DNA from: Methylophilaceae bacterium
Lineage (GTDB): Bacteria > Pseudomonadota > Gammaproteobacteria > Burkholderiales > Methylophilaceae
Assembly (NCBI GenBank): GCA_026419515.1
Contig: JANZZG010000036.1
Span: 1-54,606, forward strand
Direction of reading: 5' to 3'
DNA: 54,606 bases
Below, piece by piece: positions 17,111-27,252 of this stretch. The translations under genes and the position numbers were made by a program. How positions within the stretch are numbered: the stretch's first letter is position 1; each line of letters opens with the position of its first letter. The notes under the pieces were generated by a model. It saw only the letters and a list, made by a program, of their open reading frames with translations. It made no database searches and was not told where the DNA came from.

Positions 17111-17692
17111 TTACAAAACGCAAATGTCTTCGTTGCCAAGCATGTCGATCAGACGGATCAAGGGAAGGCCGATCAGTGCATTCGGGTCATCGCCACGCAT
17201 CCACTGAATGAGCGCGATGCCCAGCCCCTCGCTTTTGGCGCTGCCAGCACAATGATAAGGCTGTTCCTTGCGCAGATAATTTTCAATCTGGGCATCGCTT
17301 ACATCGCGAAAGCATACTTCATACACCACGTCGGCTGATTGAGTTCGTCCCGTCCCCGAGTTATACAAGCAAACCGCACTGTGGAAAGCGACGATTTTCC
17401 CTCGCATCATGCGCAACTGACATACCGCATTGTCGTGCGTCAGCGGTTTACCGAGTTGTCGGCCGTCGAGTACCGCCACCTGATCACAGCCAATGACGAG
17501 AGCGTCGGGGTGGCGCTGCCCGACTTGGCATGCTTTCTCCTGCGCCAGCCGCAACGCAGTCTGCGCTGGTGACTCATCTGGCAGGGGCGTTTCGTCGATA
17601 TGGGGAGGATCGACGATGAAGGGGAGTTGCAACCGAGCGAGCAGTTCGCGCCGATAGACGGAAGTAGAAGCGAGAACCAGCTTCACAATCAC
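17111..17692 (-). CDS. yceF: Maf-family nucleotide pyrophosphatase, YceF type
   Basis: Hydrolyses non-canonical nucleoside triphosphates; the YceF branch prefers 7-methyl-GTP. The 193-residue product aligns by eye along its length with E. coli Yce[54 protein letters not shown] and [14 protein letters not shown]. These point to YceF rather than to the dTTP/UTP-specific YhdE branch, which is an inference from resemblance. It is the third gene after pycA and pycB on the minus strand (25-nt gap). The stop codon lies inside a small inverted repeat, GCGTTT / AAACGC. Confidence 0.9.
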   Translation of the reverse strand: MIVKLVLASTSVYRRELLARLQLPFIVDPPHIDETPLPDESPAQTALRLAQEKACQVGQRHPDALVIGCDQVAVLDGRQLGKPLTHDNAVCQLRMMRGKIVAFHSAVCLYNSGTGRTQSADVVYEVCFRDVSDAQIENYLRKEQPYHCAGSAKSEGLGIALIQWMRGDDPNALIGLPLIRLIDMLGNEDICVL

Positions 17693-17717
17693 TCACAATC
17701 CATTGTGCTGGGTTCCT

Positions 17718-19553
17718 TTATTGAATTTCGACCAGCGTTTCGTCTGGCGTGACGCTGTCTCCTTTTTTGACATGGACTGCCACGACGATGCCACGAGTGG
17801 GCGCTTGAATTTCGTTTTCCATTTTCATGGCCTCGATGACCAGTATGCCATCCCCGGCCTCGACCTTGTCTCCTACTTTGACTTTGACATCGACGATGGT
17901 GCCGGGCATTGCCGTGGTGACGCATCCTGCGTGTGTGGGCCGTGGGCGGTTGCTGACCCCGGTCGAGGGAGCGGTTTTTTTTCTCCCAGCACTTTTGCCG
18001 TCGGAAATTTCAATCTCGCTCAAAGTTTCCACGATGACTTCCTCGGTTACGCCATCGACGGAAACGTAGAACGGGCGCTTTTCCTCGCCCGGGTGGCCAC
18101 TTCCAGTCAGTTTGATGTGGAAGGTTTCTCCATGAAGCGTGATCTTGAATTCGGTCGGCGCGAAACGTGATGATGCGGACGATACGGCTTCCTTGGGCAA
18201 CAAAGGCTCGGGTTTGAGCGTGCCGGCATTGCGCTCTTGAAGAAAAGTTTGTGCCAGCTCCGGGAACATGGCATAGGTCAGGACGTCTTCTTCACTTCTG
18301 GCAAAGCTTTCGCACTCGATGCGCAACTTGTCCATTTCGTCCTCCAACAAGTCGGCCGGTCGGCAGGTGATGGGCTCGGCGTTGCCAATGGCCAAGCGCT
18401 TGACTTCTTCGTTGATGGGACCGGGAGCCTTGCCATAATGGCCGAGCAGGTAGTTCTTGACTTCCATGGTCACTGACTTGTAACGGGAGCCCGTGAGCAC
18501 ATTGAGGACCGCTTGAGCGCCGACGATCTGTGAAGTAGGTGTGACCAGTGGAGGATAGCCGAGATCTTCTCGGACCCGTGGGATTTCCGCCAGAACGGCG
18601 TCCATTTTGTCGAGTGCACCTTGTTCTTTCAGCTGGTTGGAGAGGTTGGAGATCATTCCACCAGGGACCTGGTTGACCAGTACACGGGTATCCACCCCCG
18701 TGAATGGGCTTTCGAACTGCCAGTATTTCTTTCGCACTTCTCGGAAATAGGCAGTCACTTCTTGAATCGCCGCGAGATTCAGCCCCGTGTCATATTCCGT
18801 ACCTTGCAAGGCCGCCACCAGGCTTTCCGTGGAGGTATGACTAGCCCCCTCGCCGAATGCCGAATTACATGTATCGACGATGGAGGCGCCAGCTTCGATA
18901 CTCTTGAGCAGGCTCATGGCCGACAAGCCTGAGGTGGCATGGCTATGCACATGGATGGGCAACCCAACCGACTTACGGAGTGCGGTCACCAGTTCAAAAG
19001 CGGCCTTGGGAGTAAGGAGCCCCGCCATATCCTTGATGGCAATGCTGTCACACCCCATGGCTTCCATTTCCTTGGCCAGACCAACAAAATGAGGGATGTC
19101 GTGCACTGGGCTGGTGGTGTAGCTGATGGCCCCTTGGGCATGCTTGCCCACTTTCTTCACGGCTTCGATCGCAACGCGGATGTTGCGCATGTCGTTCATG
19201 GCATCGAAGATGCGGTATATATCTATGCCATTGTCAGCGGATTTTTGTATGAAGGCGCGCACCACGTCATCCGGATAGTGGCGATAGCCAAGCAAGTTTT
19301 GGCCGCGTAACAGCATCTGGAGGCGGCTATTGGGCAATGCCTTACGCAGTTTGACCAAGCGCTCCCAGGGGTCTTCTCGCAAGAAACGCACACAAGCATC
19401 GAAGGTAGCCCCCCCCCACGCTTCCAGTGACCAGAATCCAATCGCATCGAGCTTGCTACAGATGGGAAGCATGTCTTCCGTGCGCATCCGCGTCGCAATC
19501 AGGGATTGGTGTCCGTCACGAAGAACTAGTTCTGAAACAAATACTTTCGCCAT
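17718..19553 (-). CDS. pycB: Pyruvate carboxylase subunit B (OadA-like, biotin-carrying)
   Basis: Carboxyltransferase and biotin carrier subunit; with the upstream biotin carboxylase it would make oxaloacetate from pyruvate. The 611 residues have an HMGL-like TIM barrel at about 1-300 (LVLRDGHQS with metal-binding D13, HVHSHATSG, AIKDMAG with the active-site Lys), a conserved carboxylase middle domain, a Pro/Ala linker, and a biotinyl domain with biotin-accepting K577 in VIEAMKMENE. OadA of the sodium-pumping decarboxylase is similar, but that enzyme needs membrane beta and gamma subunits, absent here, while pycA is 25 nt upstream. An anaplerotic role is therefore more likely. Confidence 0.9.
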   Translation of the reverse strand: MAKVFVSELVLRDGHQSLIATRMRTEDMLPICSKLDAIGFWSLEAWGGATFDACVRFLREDPWERLVKLRKALPNSRLQMLLRGQNLLGYRHYPDDVVRAFIQKSADNGIDIYRIFDAMNDMRNIRVAIEAVKKVGKHAQGAISYTTSPVHDIPHFVGLAKEMEAMGCDSIAIKDMAGLLTPKAAFELVTALRKSVGLPIHVHSHATSGLSAMSLLKSIEAGASIVDTCNSAFGEGASHTSTESLVAALQGTEYDTGLNLAAIQEVTAYFREVRKKYWQFESPFTGVDTRVLVNQVPGGMISNLSNQLKEQGALDKMDAVLAEIPRVREDLGYPPLVTPTSQIVGAQAVLNVLTGSRYKSVTMEVKNYLLGHYGKAPGPINEEVKRLAIGNAEPITCRPADLLEDEMDKLRIECESFARSEEDVLTYAMFPELAQTFLQERNAGTLKPEPLLPKEAVSSASSRFAPTEFKITLHGETFHIKLTGSGHPGEEKRPFYVSVDGVTEEVIVETLSEIEISDGKSAGRKKTAPSTGVSNRPRPTHAGCVTTAMPGTIVDVKVKVGDKVEAGDGILVIEAMKMENEIQAPTRGIVVAVHVKKGDSVTPDETLVEIQ

Positions 19554-19578
19554 TTTATTAATCTATAACTTTAGAAAA

Positions 19579-20997
19579 TCAAATGCCCTCGTGTGCAGCA
19601 ATGGCGGCCGAAATGGCGGCAGCCATCAACTCCGGTGGAAATTCCGAGGCGTAATTGATCAATTCCGGGTGTGACTCGACGAAACTGGTGTCGAAATGGG
19701 CTCGCCTGAAATCCGGATGTTTCAGGATTTCCTGATAATAGGGTATGGTGGTTTTGACGCCATAAACCACCATATCACTCAAGGCCCGGCGCCCACGTTC
19801 AACGACGCCCTCCCAAGTGAGCGCCCAAACCGTGAGTTTGGCGCACATGGAATCATAATAAGGAGGAATCACGTAACCGCTGTACATGGCGGCATCGGTA
19901 CGCACCCCCGGCCCACCTGGGGCATAGTAGCGGGTGATCTTGCCGAAACTGGGCAAAAAACCGTTTTTGGGGTCTTCGGCATTGATGCGAAATTCCATCG
20001 CATAGCCCCGAAATTTCACGTCTTCCTGTTTGTACTGTAGCTCCAAGCCATCGGCGATACGGATTTGTTCCTGTACGATGTCGATCCCGGTGATGGTTTC
20101 CGTCACCGTGTGCTCTACCTGCAGGCGGGTGTTCATTTCCATGAAATAGAAGTTATTGTCCTGATCGAGCAGAAACTCCACCGTGCCGGCATTTTTGTAG
20201 CCTACTGCCTTGGCGGCTTTGGCGCCCAAAGTACCTATGTATTCGCGTTGGGCCTGTGTAAGCTGGGGGGAAGGGGCAATCTCGATCAGTTTTTGATTGC
20301 GACGCTGAATCGAGCAGTCGCGCTCGTATAGGTGAATGACATTCCCATGGCCATCGGCCAGGACTTGTACTTCGATGTGGCGTGGGTTCACGACACACTT
20401 TTCCAGGAATACTTCCGGCTTACCGAATGCTTTGCTGGCTTCGGAAATCACCCGATCATAATTGGTCAGCAATTCCTTTTCATTGTTGCAGCGACGGATA
20501 CCTCGCCCTCCACCCCCATTGGTGGCCTTGAGCATCACGGGGTAACCGATTTCCTTTGCCAGAGCCACTGCCTCTTCCACCGATTCCAAGTTGCCATCGC
20601 TACCAGGCACGCATGGAATGCCCGCAGCCATCATGGCATTACGTGCCCGGATCTTGTCCCCCATCTGGCGAATCACTTCCGCATCCGGTCCGATGAACTT
20701 GATGCCACGGCGCTCACAGACTTCGGCAAGCTCGGGATTTTCGGATAGGAAGCCGTATCCGGGGTGCAAAGCATCGCACCCGGCCGCGACCGCCAGATTG
20801 ACGATGTTGTGCGCATTGAGATACCCGATCACCGGATCGGAGCCGATGTTGTAGGCTTCGTCGGCTTTCTTGACATGCAAGGCATGGCGGTCGGCATCCG
20901 TGTAGATGGCAACCGACTTGATCCCCATTTCCGAACAGGCACGCACGATGCGGACGGCGATCTCTCCTCGGTTGGCGATAAGGATTTTTTTGATCAT
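19579..20997 (-). CDS. pycA: Pyruvate carboxylase subunit A (biotin carboxylase)
   Basis: ATP-dependent biotin carboxylase of 472 residues. The ATG at 20997 gives the family start MIKKILIANRGEIAVRIVRA; the longer open frame upstream is unrelated and overlaps the divergent promoter. Visible motifs include the glycine-rich ATP loop (TNGGGGRGIRR), EKCVVNPRHIEVQVLADG, EMNTRLQVEHTVTE and the fatty-acid-synthesis-like AccC fold. AccC of acetyl-CoA carboxylase is similar, but pairing with pycB and the absence of accB nearby support pyruvate carboxylase, as in the Pseudomonas two-subunit enzyme. It is divergent from yceD across a 118-nt region. Confidence 0.9.
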   Translation of the reverse strand: MIKKILIANRGEIAVRIVRACSEMGIKSVAIYTDADRHALHVKKADEAYNIGSDPVIGYLNAHNIVNLAVAAGCDALHPGYGFLSENPELAEVCERRGIKFIGPDAEVIRQMGDKIRARNAMMAAGIPCVPGSDGNLESVEEAVALAKEIGYPVMLKATNGGGGRGIRRCNNEKELLTNYDRVISEASKAFGKPEVFLEKCVVNPRHIEVQVLADGHGNVIHLYERDCSIQRRNQKLIEIAPSPQLTQAQREYIGTLGAKAAKAVGYKNAGTVEFLLDQDNNFYFMEMNTRLQVEHTVTETITGIDIVQEQIRIADGLELQYKQEDVKFRGYAMEFRINAEDPKNGFLPSFGKITRYYAPGGPGVRTDAAMYSGYVIPPYYDSMCAKLTVWALTWEGVVERGRRALSDMVVYGVKTTIPYYQEILKHPDFRRAHFDTSFVESHPELINYASEFPPELMAAAISAAIAAHEGI

Positions 20998-21045
20998 TGG
21001 ATACAACAGTGATTGAATGCTGGGTCGTGATTCGGCTTTGCCATT

Positions 21046-21074
21046 TTGACATACAAACGTTCGAATTATATCAT
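21046..21074 (+). promoter_or_regulatory. Sigma70-type promoter of the yceD-rpmF-plsX-fab operon
   Basis: TTGACA at 21046-21051 (perfect -35), a 17-nt spacer, and TATCAT at 21069-21074 (five of six -10 matches). It lies 41 nt before the yceD ATG in the divergent pycA/yceD gap, where a promoter is expected. This is the best promoter in the window by sequence. Confidence 0.8.
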
Positions 21075-21115
21075 GCCTTCCTTTGGAAGCAGGGCTGGTA
21101 ATTTTTGCTAAGGAC

Positions 21116-21616
21116 ATGTCTTCGTCGGCAAAACACCTTCTCATAGACAGCCGCGAGTTCGTCGAGCAATCGCTTGAAATCCATGATAAAATTCTCGCCT
21201 CGCTTTTGCCCGGTCTGGCAGGGTTGTTGACCTCTTCCGACAGAGAGCTGTGGTATCAGCTGCTTGGCGGTCATTTCAGGGGCGACGCGCCGATGCTTCG
21301 ATTGAAAATAAAAGGCGTGCTCGATGTCCGTTGCCAGCGGTGCCTGGAGGAAATGGAGTATGCGGTCGATGTCAGTCGGGATTTCGTTTTGGTCCCGGCA
21401 GAGTCTGCCATCCCGGAGGACGAAATCGAAGACGATACGGCGGACTACCTCGTCGCGAATTGCAAACTGGACGTTTTGGCGTTGGTAGAGGAGGAGCTTT
21501 TATTGAGCTTGCCTTTCGTATTGGCGCATGAAGACAACTGCGGTGAGGCGGCCGCTTTCGTGATGACAGAACGCGCCAGTCCTTTCAGGGTGCTGGAAAA
21601 ACTAAGGCAAACATAG
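21116..21616 (+). CDS. yceD: YceD/DUF177 family protein (23S rRNA accumulation)
   Basis: Small cytoplasmic protein of 166 residues, linked in E. coli and plants to 23S rRNA processing or accumulation. The conserved core is [18 protein letters not shown] with its Cys pair, then [10 protein letters not shown], acidic EDEIEDD, and [12 protein letters not shown] near the C-terminus. ATG 21116 is preferred to an upstream TTG at 21083. It is directly followed by rpmF (41 nt), the standard arrangement in proteobacteria, and is the first gene after the strong promoter at 21046. Confidence 0.92.
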   Translation: MSSSAKHLLIDSREFVEQSLEIHDKILASLLPGLAGLLTSSDRELWYQLLGGHFRGDAPMLRLKIKGVLDVRCQRCLEEMEYAVDVSRDFVLVPAESAIPEDEIEDDTADYLVANCKLDVLALVEEELLLSLPFVLAHEDNCGEAAAFVMTERASPFRVLEKLRQT

Positions 21617-21657
21617 GGAAACATAACCACGATTTTTTGGAGTCAAGGAGTTTACAG

Positions 21658-21837
21658 ATGGCTGTACAGCAGAACAAAAAGTCCCCGTCCAAGCGCGGCA
21701 TGCACCGAGCGCATGATTTTCTCACCGCGCCCCCGCTCGCGATCGAGCCCACTACGGGGGAGGTCCACCTGCGTCATCACATCAGTCCCTCGGGTTATTA
21801 TCGTGGCCGCAAGGTCGTATCGACCAAAGGCGAATAA
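21658..21837 (+). CDS. rpmF: 50S ribosomal protein L32
   Basis: Large-subunit ribosomal protein of 59 residues: [20 protein letters not shown], then [20 protein letters not shown], close to E. coli L32. It is the Cys-free form, so it binds no zinc. A clear AAGGAG site lies 8 nt before the ATG. Its place between yceD and plsX couples ribosome and lipid synthesis in the usual proteobacterial operon. Confidence 0.98.
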   Translation: MAVQQNKKSPSKRGMHRAHDFLTAPPLAIEPTTGEVHLRHHISPSGYYRGRKVVSTKGE

Positions 21838-21891
21838 ACGTCGCTTTTGACAACCAAGGCGTCGTTACCCAAAGGGGCGGCGCTTTCGTTC

Positions 21892-22929
21892 ATGGACATT
21901 ACCATTGCGATCGATGCGATGGGGGGCGACCATGGTCCCTCCGTCACCGTTCCTGCGGCACTAGAGGCACTCGCGCAGGATAACCAAATCAGTATCATTC
22001 TGGTTGGCTTACGTGATGCTATCGAGGCCGAATTGCGTGCGCATGGTGCACGGGTGGGGTCGCGGCTGCGTATCCACCACGCGAGCGAGGTGGTGGAAAT
22101 GGCGGAACCGCCTCAAAATGCGTTGAAAAACAAAAAGGATTCTTCCATGCGCGTCGCCATCAATCTCGTCAAGAATGGCGAAGCACATGCCTGTGTCAGC
22201 GCTGGAAACACCGGAGCCTTGATGGCAATAGCACGTTTCGTGCTCAAGACACTCCCAGGTATCGATCGCCCTGCCATTGCCACGGCATTGCCCAGCCAAA
22301 CGGGGCAGACTTACATGTTGGATCTGGGCGCCAATGCGGACTGTACCCCGGCGCATCTGTTGCAGTTTGCCATCATGGGTGCCATGCTGGTGTCTTGTAT
22401 CGAGCACAAGGAAAGACCCAGTGTCGGCCTGCTCAATATCGGCTCGGAGGATATCAAGGGCAATGAAGTCGTCAAGCAAGCCGCCGAATTGCTGCGCGCC
22501 AGCCATCTGAATTTTCATGGCAACGTCGAGGGGGATGACATATACAAAGGAACCGTCGATTTGGTGGTCTGTGATGGATTCGTCGGTAACGTGGCATTGA
22601 AAACCTCGGAAGGGTTGGCGCACATGATGAGTGCTTTTTTGTTGCGCGAGTTTCGACGCAACCTGTTCACCAAATTGGCGGCACTCGTCGCCATGCCCGT
22701 GCTCAAGGCCTTCAAACGCCGGCTGGATCCTCGCCGCTACAATGGTGCGAGTTTTCTCGGTTTGCGCGGTATCGTGGTGAAGAGTCACGGTGGGGCAGAC
22801 AGTTATGCTTTTTTGCATGCCATCCTTACGGCCGCCGAAGAAGTACGCAGTGGTGTGTTACGTCGTATCAGTGAGCAGATCGAGATAGAACACTTGCAAC
22901 CGCAAGCAGAAGCTTACGCACACCAATGA
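21892..22929 (+). CDS. plsX: Phosphate acyltransferase PlsX
   Basis: Converts acyl-ACP to acyl-phosphate, the donor for glycerol-3-phosphate acylation. The ATG at 21892 gives 345 residues beginning [20 protein letters not shown], the family signature; an upstream TTG would add 15 unrelated residues. Other conserved stretches are [43 protein letters not shown] and [19 protein letters not shown] peripheral membrane enzyme in other bacteria. The stop overlaps fabH by 4 nt. The ribosome site is weak (GGGGCGG, distant). Confidence 0.96.
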   Translation: MDITIAIDAMGGDHGPSVTVPAALEALAQDNQISIILVGLRDAIEAELRAHGARVGSRLRIHHASEVVEMAEPPQNALKNKKDSSMRVAINLVKNGEAHACVSAGNTGALMAIARFVLKTLPGIDRPAIATALPSQTGQTYMLDLGANADCTPAHLLQFAIMGAMLVSCIEHKERPSVGLLNIGSEDIKGNEVVKQAAELLRASHLNFHGNVEGDDIYKGTVDLVVCDGFVGNVALKTSEGLAHMMSAFLLREFRRNLFTKLAALVAMPVLKAFKRRLDPRRYNGASFLGLRGIVVKSHGGADSYAFLHAILTAAEEVRSGVLRRISEQIEIEHLQPQAEAYAHQ

Positions 22930-23879
22930 TCTATTCGCGCATCTCTGGGACGGGGGGGTATCTACCTCGTCGTATTTTGACCAACGCCGACCTGGAAAAA
23001 ATGGTGGAAACCACGGATGAGTGGATCGTGGCACGCACCGGTATCCGTGAGCGTCACATTGCCGATGATGACGAATTCACCAGTGACCTCGCCTTGCGTG
23101 CATCCTTGGCTGCCATCGAAGCGGCTGGCATCGACCGATCGGAGATCGATCTTATCATCGTCGCCACCACTACCCCGGATCGCATTTTCCCCAGTACGGC
23201 CTGCCTATTGCAAGGCAAGCTGGGCATCGGGGGCTGTCCTGCATTCGATGTGCAAGCGGTGTGCAGCGGTTTCGTTTATGCCTTGGCCACCGCTGATCAA
23301 TTCATCCGTGGGGGTGTGGCCAAGTGTGCACTGGTGGTCGGGGCGGAAACCATTTCCCGCATCACCGACTGGAGTGACCGCAGCAACTGTATCTTATGGG
23401 GCGATGGGGCAGGGGCCGTGATCCTGCAGGCCAGTCCGGAACCCGGCATCATTTCGACCCATTTGCATGCGGATGGTCGCTACGCAAATCTGCTTAATGT
23501 CAACGGCGGTATCTCACAGCCTGGACGTAAACCCACCATTCAGATGGAAGGTAACACGGTATTCAAAATGGCGGTCAATACATTGGATGCCATCGTCGAC
23601 GAAACACTGGGTGCGAATGGTATGGAGAAAACCCACGTGGACTGGCTGGTGCCGCATCAGGCCAATATCCGCATCATTCAGGCCACCGCCAAAAAACTGG
23701 GCATGGACATGGATCATGTAGTGGTCACGGTTGACCGGCATGGCAACACTTCCGCTGCCTCCATTCCTCTGGCTCTGGATGTGGCGGTGCGTGACGGGCG
23801 CATCCAGCGGGGCGAAACGCTGTTGATGGAAGCCTTTGGCGGCGGGTTTACCTGGGGTTCCATATTGATCAAGTATTGA
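22926..23879 (+). CDS. fabH: Beta-ketoacyl-ACP synthase III
   Basis: Starts fatty-acid synthesis by condensing acetyl-CoA with malonyl-ACP. The 317-residue protein has the complete triad C113 ([11 protein letters not shown]), H244 (VPHQANIRI) and N274 ([11 protein letters not shown]), at positions matching E. coli Fab[12 protein letters not shown] closes the protein. It begins within the plsX stop (ATGA) and is followed by fabD after 8 nt, so it is translationally coupled in the operon. Confidence 0.98.
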   Translation: MIYSRISGTGGYLPRRILTNADLEKMVETTDEWIVARTGIRERHIADDDEFTSDLALRASLAAIEAAGIDRSEIDLIIVATTTPDRIFPSTACLLQGKLGIGGCPAFDVQAVCSGFVYALATADQFIRGGVAKCALVVGAETISRITDWSDRSNCILWGDGAGAVILQASPEPGIISTHLHADGRYANLLNVNGGISQPGRKPTIQMEGNTVFKMAVNTLDAIVDETLGANGMEKTHVDWLVPHQANIRIIQATAKKLGMDMDHVVVTVDRHGNTSAASIPLALDVAVRDGRIQRGETLLMEAFGGGFTWGSILIKY

Positions 23880-23887
23880 GAGACGCT

Positions 23888-24823
23888 ATGAAATTCGCTT
23901 TTCTTTTTCCAGGGCAAGGCTCGCAGTCGGTGGGCATGATGCAGGGGTTCGAGGACCAGACGGTCATTCGCGAAACCTTTGCGGAAGCCTCCGACGTGCT
24001 CGGACAGGATTTTTGGCGCATGGTGGCCGAGCCCAACGAAGCGCTCAACCAGACCGTCAATACCCAGCCCCTCATGCTGACCGCCGGGATTGCCGTATGG
24101 CGTGCCTGGCAACGCGCAGGGGGCGCCTCGCCAGCTGTGATGGCTGGCCATAGCCTGGGAGAATATACCGCGCTGGTCGCGGCGGGCGCGATTTCTTTCA
24201 CCGACGCCCTGCCGCTGGTGCGCTACCGCGCCCAGGTCATGCAAGGCGCCGTGGCTGAAGGCCTGGGCGCGATGGCAGCGATACTGGGGCTGGACGATGA
24301 CGCTGTGCACGCCGTGTGCGACGAGTCTTCTCAAGATGAGGTACTGGAACCTGTCAACTTCAATGCGCCGGGGCAAGTCGTCATCGCCGGCCACAAGGCC
24401 GCGGTGGAGCGGGCGATGGAAGCTGCCAAGGCGCATGGTGCGAAAAAAGCGGTTCTGCTGCCGGTCAGTGTGCCATCGCATTGTGCCTTGATGAAACCGG
24501 CGGCGGAAAAATTGCGGGATTATCTGCAGCAAGTGTCTATCGGCATGCCGCAGATTCCGGTGCTGCACAACGCCGACGTGGCTTCATACAATGAAGCGGC
24601 AACGATCCGGGACGCTCTGGTACGTCAGCTCTATAGCCCGGTGCGCTGGGTGGAAACCATACGGAAACTGGAAGCGGATGGCGTGTCGGCGACCGTTGAA
24701 TGTGGTCCGGGCAAGGTGCTGGCCGGGCTCAACAAACGCATCACGGCCAACGTCCCCTGCCTGGCGCTCACGGACAGTGCTGCGCTCAAGGAAGCCAAAA
24801 CACGAATCGATCAGTCGGAGTGA
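23888..24823 (+). CDS. fabD: Malonyl-CoA:ACP transacylase
   Basis: Loads malonyl groups on ACP. The 311 residues have FPGQGSQSVGM near the start, the catalytic Ser89 in AGHSLGEYTAL and His198 in VPSHCALM, the expected Ser-His pair. PVLHNADV and ECGPGKVLAGLNKRI are also family-typical. ATG 23888 is preferred over a TTG at 23876 that would overlap the fabH stop. Base composition of fabD and fabG looks somewhat richer in GC than that of fabH and plsX. Confidence 0.97.
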   Translation: MKFAFLFPGQGSQSVGMMQGFEDQTVIRETFAEASDVLGQDFWRMVAEPNEALNQTVNTQPLMLTAGIAVWRAWQRAGGASPAVMAGHSLGEYTALVAAGAISFTDALPLVRYRAQVMQGAVAEGLGAMAAILGLDDDAVHAVCDESSQDEVLEPVNFNAPGQVVIAGHKAAVERAMEAAKAHGAKKAVLLPVSVPSHCALMKPAAEKLRDYLQQVSIGMPQIPVLHNADVASYNEAATIRDALVRQLYSPVRWVETIRKLEADGVSATVECGPGKVLAGLNKRITANVPCLALTDSAALKEAKTRIDQSE

Positions 24824-24833
24824 GGAAATGACG

Positions 24834-25577
24834 ATGCTGGAAGGACAAATCGCATTGGTCACTGGTGCGAGTCGTGGCATAGGTGCAGCCGTGGCGCTGG
24901 AACTGGGCAGACAAGGTGCCACCGTGATCGGCACCGCCACTTCGGAAGCCGGCGCGGCGCAAATCACGCAGACTTTGCAGCAGGGTGGGGTGAAAGGCGA
25001 GGGCATGGCGCTCGACGTCAACGACGCCAGCCAGATCGAGACCGTGCTCAAGGCGATTTCCGACCGGTTCGGGACGATCACCATCCTCGTCAACAATGCG
25101 GGCATCACCCGCGATACCTTGCTGATGCGCATGAGTGAGCAAGACTGGGACGACGTGTTGTCGACCAATCTGAAATCCGTATTCCGGCTGTCGCAAGCCG
25201 TGTTGCGCCCGATGATGAAGGCACGCCAGGGCCGTATCATCAACATTTCCTCGGTGGTGGGGCACATGGGGAATGCCGGGCAGTGCAACTATGCCGCCGC
25301 CAAGGCCGGCATGACGGGGTTCACCAAATCGCTGGCACGCGAGGTGGGCAGCCGCGGCATCACCGTCAACTGTGTGGCGCCTGGGTTTATTGATACCGAC
25401 ATGACGCGCCAGCTCTCCGAGGAACAGCGTAATGCCCTGGTCGGACACGTTCCCCTCGGCCGTTTTGGGAGCGTGGAAGACGTGGCAGCCGCCGTGGCGT
25501 TTCTGGCTTCTCCGCGGGCGGGGTACATCACGGGTGAAACGCTGCATGTGAATGGCGGCATGTACATGGCCGGATGA
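24834..25577 (+). CDS. fabG: 3-oxoacyl-[acyl-carrier-protein] reductase
   Basis: NADPH-dependent reduction of beta-ketoacyl-ACP. From ATG 24834 the protein is 247 residues, with the cofactor loop TGASRGIG (10-17), NNAG (87-90) and the catalytic S140-Y153-K157 set in ISSVVGHMGNAGQCNYAAAK. A second ATG at 24828 would add two residues; the GAGG at 24822-24825 is only 2 nt from that ATG but 8 nt from 24834, which favours the latter. It lies directly after fabD and is followed by an internal promoter for acpP. Confidence 0.96.
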   Translation: MLEGQIALVTGASRGIGAAVALELGRQGATVIGTATSEAGAAQITQTLQQGGVKGEGMALDVNDASQIETVLKAISDRFGTITILVNNAGITRDTLLMRMSEQDWDDVLSTNLKSVFRLSQAVLRPMMKARQGRIINISSVVGHMGNAGQCNYAAAKAGMTGFTKSLAREVGSRGITVNCVAPGFIDTDMTRQLSEEQRNALVGHVPLGRFGSVEDVAAAVAFLASPRAGYITGETLHVNGGMYMAG

Positions 25578-25594
25578 TGGTCCGATTCGCTTTT

Positions 25595-25622
25595 TTGAAA
25601 CCGGCTGGAGTTTTGCTAAAAT
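25595..25622 (+). promoter_or_regulatory. Internal sigma70-type promoter before acpP
   Basis: TTGAAA at 25595-25600, a 16-nt spacer and TAAAAT at 25617-25622, within the 84-nt fabG-acpP gap. ACP is needed in large amounts, and a separate acpP promoter is known in other bacteria, which fits. Confidence 0.65.
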
Positions 25623-25661
25623 GACGCCAGCTTTTTGCTACAACCAAAAGGGGTAACGAAG

Positions 25662-25898
25662 ATGTCCGATATCGAACAGCGTGTCAAGAAAATTGTCGCC
25701 GAGCAACTGGGAGTGAATGAGGCCGACATCAAAAACGAATCATCTTTCGTAGACGACTTGGGGGCAGATTCACTGGACACCGTCGAACTGGTGATGGCGC
25801 TGGAAGAGGAATTTGGTTGCGAAATCCCGGACGAAGAAGCCGAAAAAATCACCACCGTTCAACAAGCGATTGATTACGTCAACGCCCACAAACAATAA
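25662..25898 (+). CDS. acpP: Acyl carrier protein
   Basis: Small acidic carrier of fatty-acid intermediates, 78 residues. The phosphopantetheine attachment Ser37 is in the canonical [22 protein letters not shown] 25662 gives the usual [18 protein letters not shown] start. It has its own probable promoter just upstream and lies between fabG and fabF, as in E. coli. Confidence 0.98.
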   Translation: MSDIEQRVKKIVAEQLGVNEADIKNESSFVDDLGADSLDTVELVMALEEEFGCEIPDEEAEKITTVQQAIDYVNAHKQ

Positions 25899-25937
25899 AA
25901 ATTTCCACAATCCCACTCAAGTTTTCCAGGAGTCGCC

Positions 25938-27176
25938 TTGTCCAAGCGTAGGGTCGTAATCACGGGCCTAGGGATCGTTTCGCCCGTTGGCAACAACGTC
26001 GAAACTGCCTGGTCTAGTATCATCGCCGGAAGATCCGGGATCGGTCCCATTACCAAATTCGACCCGAGTGCGTTTGCTTCGCGGATCGCCGGCGAAGTCA
26101 AGGATTTCGATGCTACACAGTACCTCTCTCCCAAAGAGGCGCGCCGTATGGACGTATTCATCCAGTATGGTTTGGCGGCTGGCATGGAAGCGATAAGGGA
26201 TGCTGGCATCGTGGTGACCGAAGAAAACGCAGAGCGTATTGGTGTGGCCATCGGTGCCGGCATTGGTGGCTTGCAGTTGATCGAGGATACCGACAAAGTG
26301 TATCTTGAGGGGGGCGCGCGCAAGATTTCACCGTTCTTCATTCCGGGCAGCATCATCAACATGATTTCCGGCAATCTGTCCATCATGTACGGCCTCAAGG
26401 GGCCGAACATTGCCATCGTGACTGCTTGTACCACTGCGACGCATTGTATCGGTGATGCAGCGCGGATGATCGAGTATGGTGACGCGGACATCATGATTGC
26501 GGGGGGTGCGGAAGCCGCGATCACGCCTTTGTCGGTGGGGGGGTTTGCAGCGGCGCGGGCATTATCCACCCGTAACGAAGATCCGATCACTGCAAGCCGA
26601 CCATGGGATGCCGATCGGGATGGTTTCGTGATCGGTGAGGGGGCTGGCGTATTGGTGCTGGAGGCGTACGAGCATGCCGAGAAACGGGGCGCCAAGATTT
26701 ATGCTGAAATCGCGGGGTTTGGCATGAGTGCCGATGCATACCATATGACCTCGCCCAGTGAAAACGGCGAAGGGGCAGCACGCTGCATGCGCAACGCGCT
26801 CGCCAACGCAGGCCTCGATCCGCGAGCGGTCGATTACATCAATGCCCACGGCACCTCGACCCCCGCAGGTGACTTGGCCGAAACCCAGGCAATCAAGAGC
26901 TTATTTGGCGACCATGCGTATGAACTGGCGGTCAGCTCCACCAAGTCGATGACGGGGCATCTGTTGGGCGCGGCAGGTGGAGTAGAAGCCGTGTTCACGG
27001 TTTTGGCCATTCGTGATCAAATCGCACCACCCACCATCAACATTTTCAACCAAGATCCCGCATGTGATCTCGATTATGTTCCCAATACGGCCCGTCCCAT
27101 GAAGATTGAGGTGGCCATCTCCAATTCTTTCGGCTTTGGCGGAACCAACGGCACACTGGTCTTCCGTCGGCTTTGA
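25938..27176 (+). CDS. fabF: Beta-ketoacyl-ACP synthase II
   Basis: Elongating condensing enzyme, 412 residues, started from TTG at 25938 with an AGGAG site 6-7 nt upstream. The Cys-His-His active site is complete: C164 in [11 protein letters not shown]304 in [11 protein letters not shown] and H341 in [13 protein letters not shown]. The end [11 protein letters not shown] is typical. The non-ATG start is the only candidate that gives the conserved N-terminus [17 protein letters not shown]. It follows acpP by 39 nt. Confidence 0.97.
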   Translation: MSKRRVVITGLGIVSPVGNNVETAWSSIIAGRSGIGPITKFDPSAFASRIAGEVKDFDATQYLSPKEARRMDVFIQYGLAAGMEAIRDAGIVVTEENAERIGVAIGAGIGGLQLIEDTDKVYLEGGARKISPFFIPGSIINMISGNLSIMYGLKGPNIAIVTACTTATHCIGDAARMIEYGDADIMIAGGAEAAITPLSVGGFAAARALSTRNEDPITASRPWDADRDGFVIGEGAGVLVLEAYEHAEKRGAKIYAEIAGFGMSADAYHMTSPSENGEGAARCMRNALANAGLDPRAVDYINAHGTSTPAGDLAETQAIKSLFGDHAYELAVSSTKSMTGHLLGAAGGVEAVFTVLAIRDQIAPPTINIFNQDPACDLDYVPNTARPMKIEVAISNSFGFGGTNGTLVFRRL

Positions 27177-27252
27177 ACGATCCCTCATCCGCTTTTGTCG
27201 CGCACTTTATCACGATACCGCGGTCAGCTGCATAGCCGATACAATACACGCC

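Noticed and set aside
17113-17130. GCGTTT / AAACGC hairpin as a terminator for the pycA-pycB-yceF operon
   Set aside because: Short stem inside the yceF stop region without a U-tract; not strong enough to call.
17718-19553. Sodium-pumping oxaloacetate decarboxylase
   Set aside because: Beta and gamma membrane subunits are absent and a biotin carboxylase gene is adjacent.
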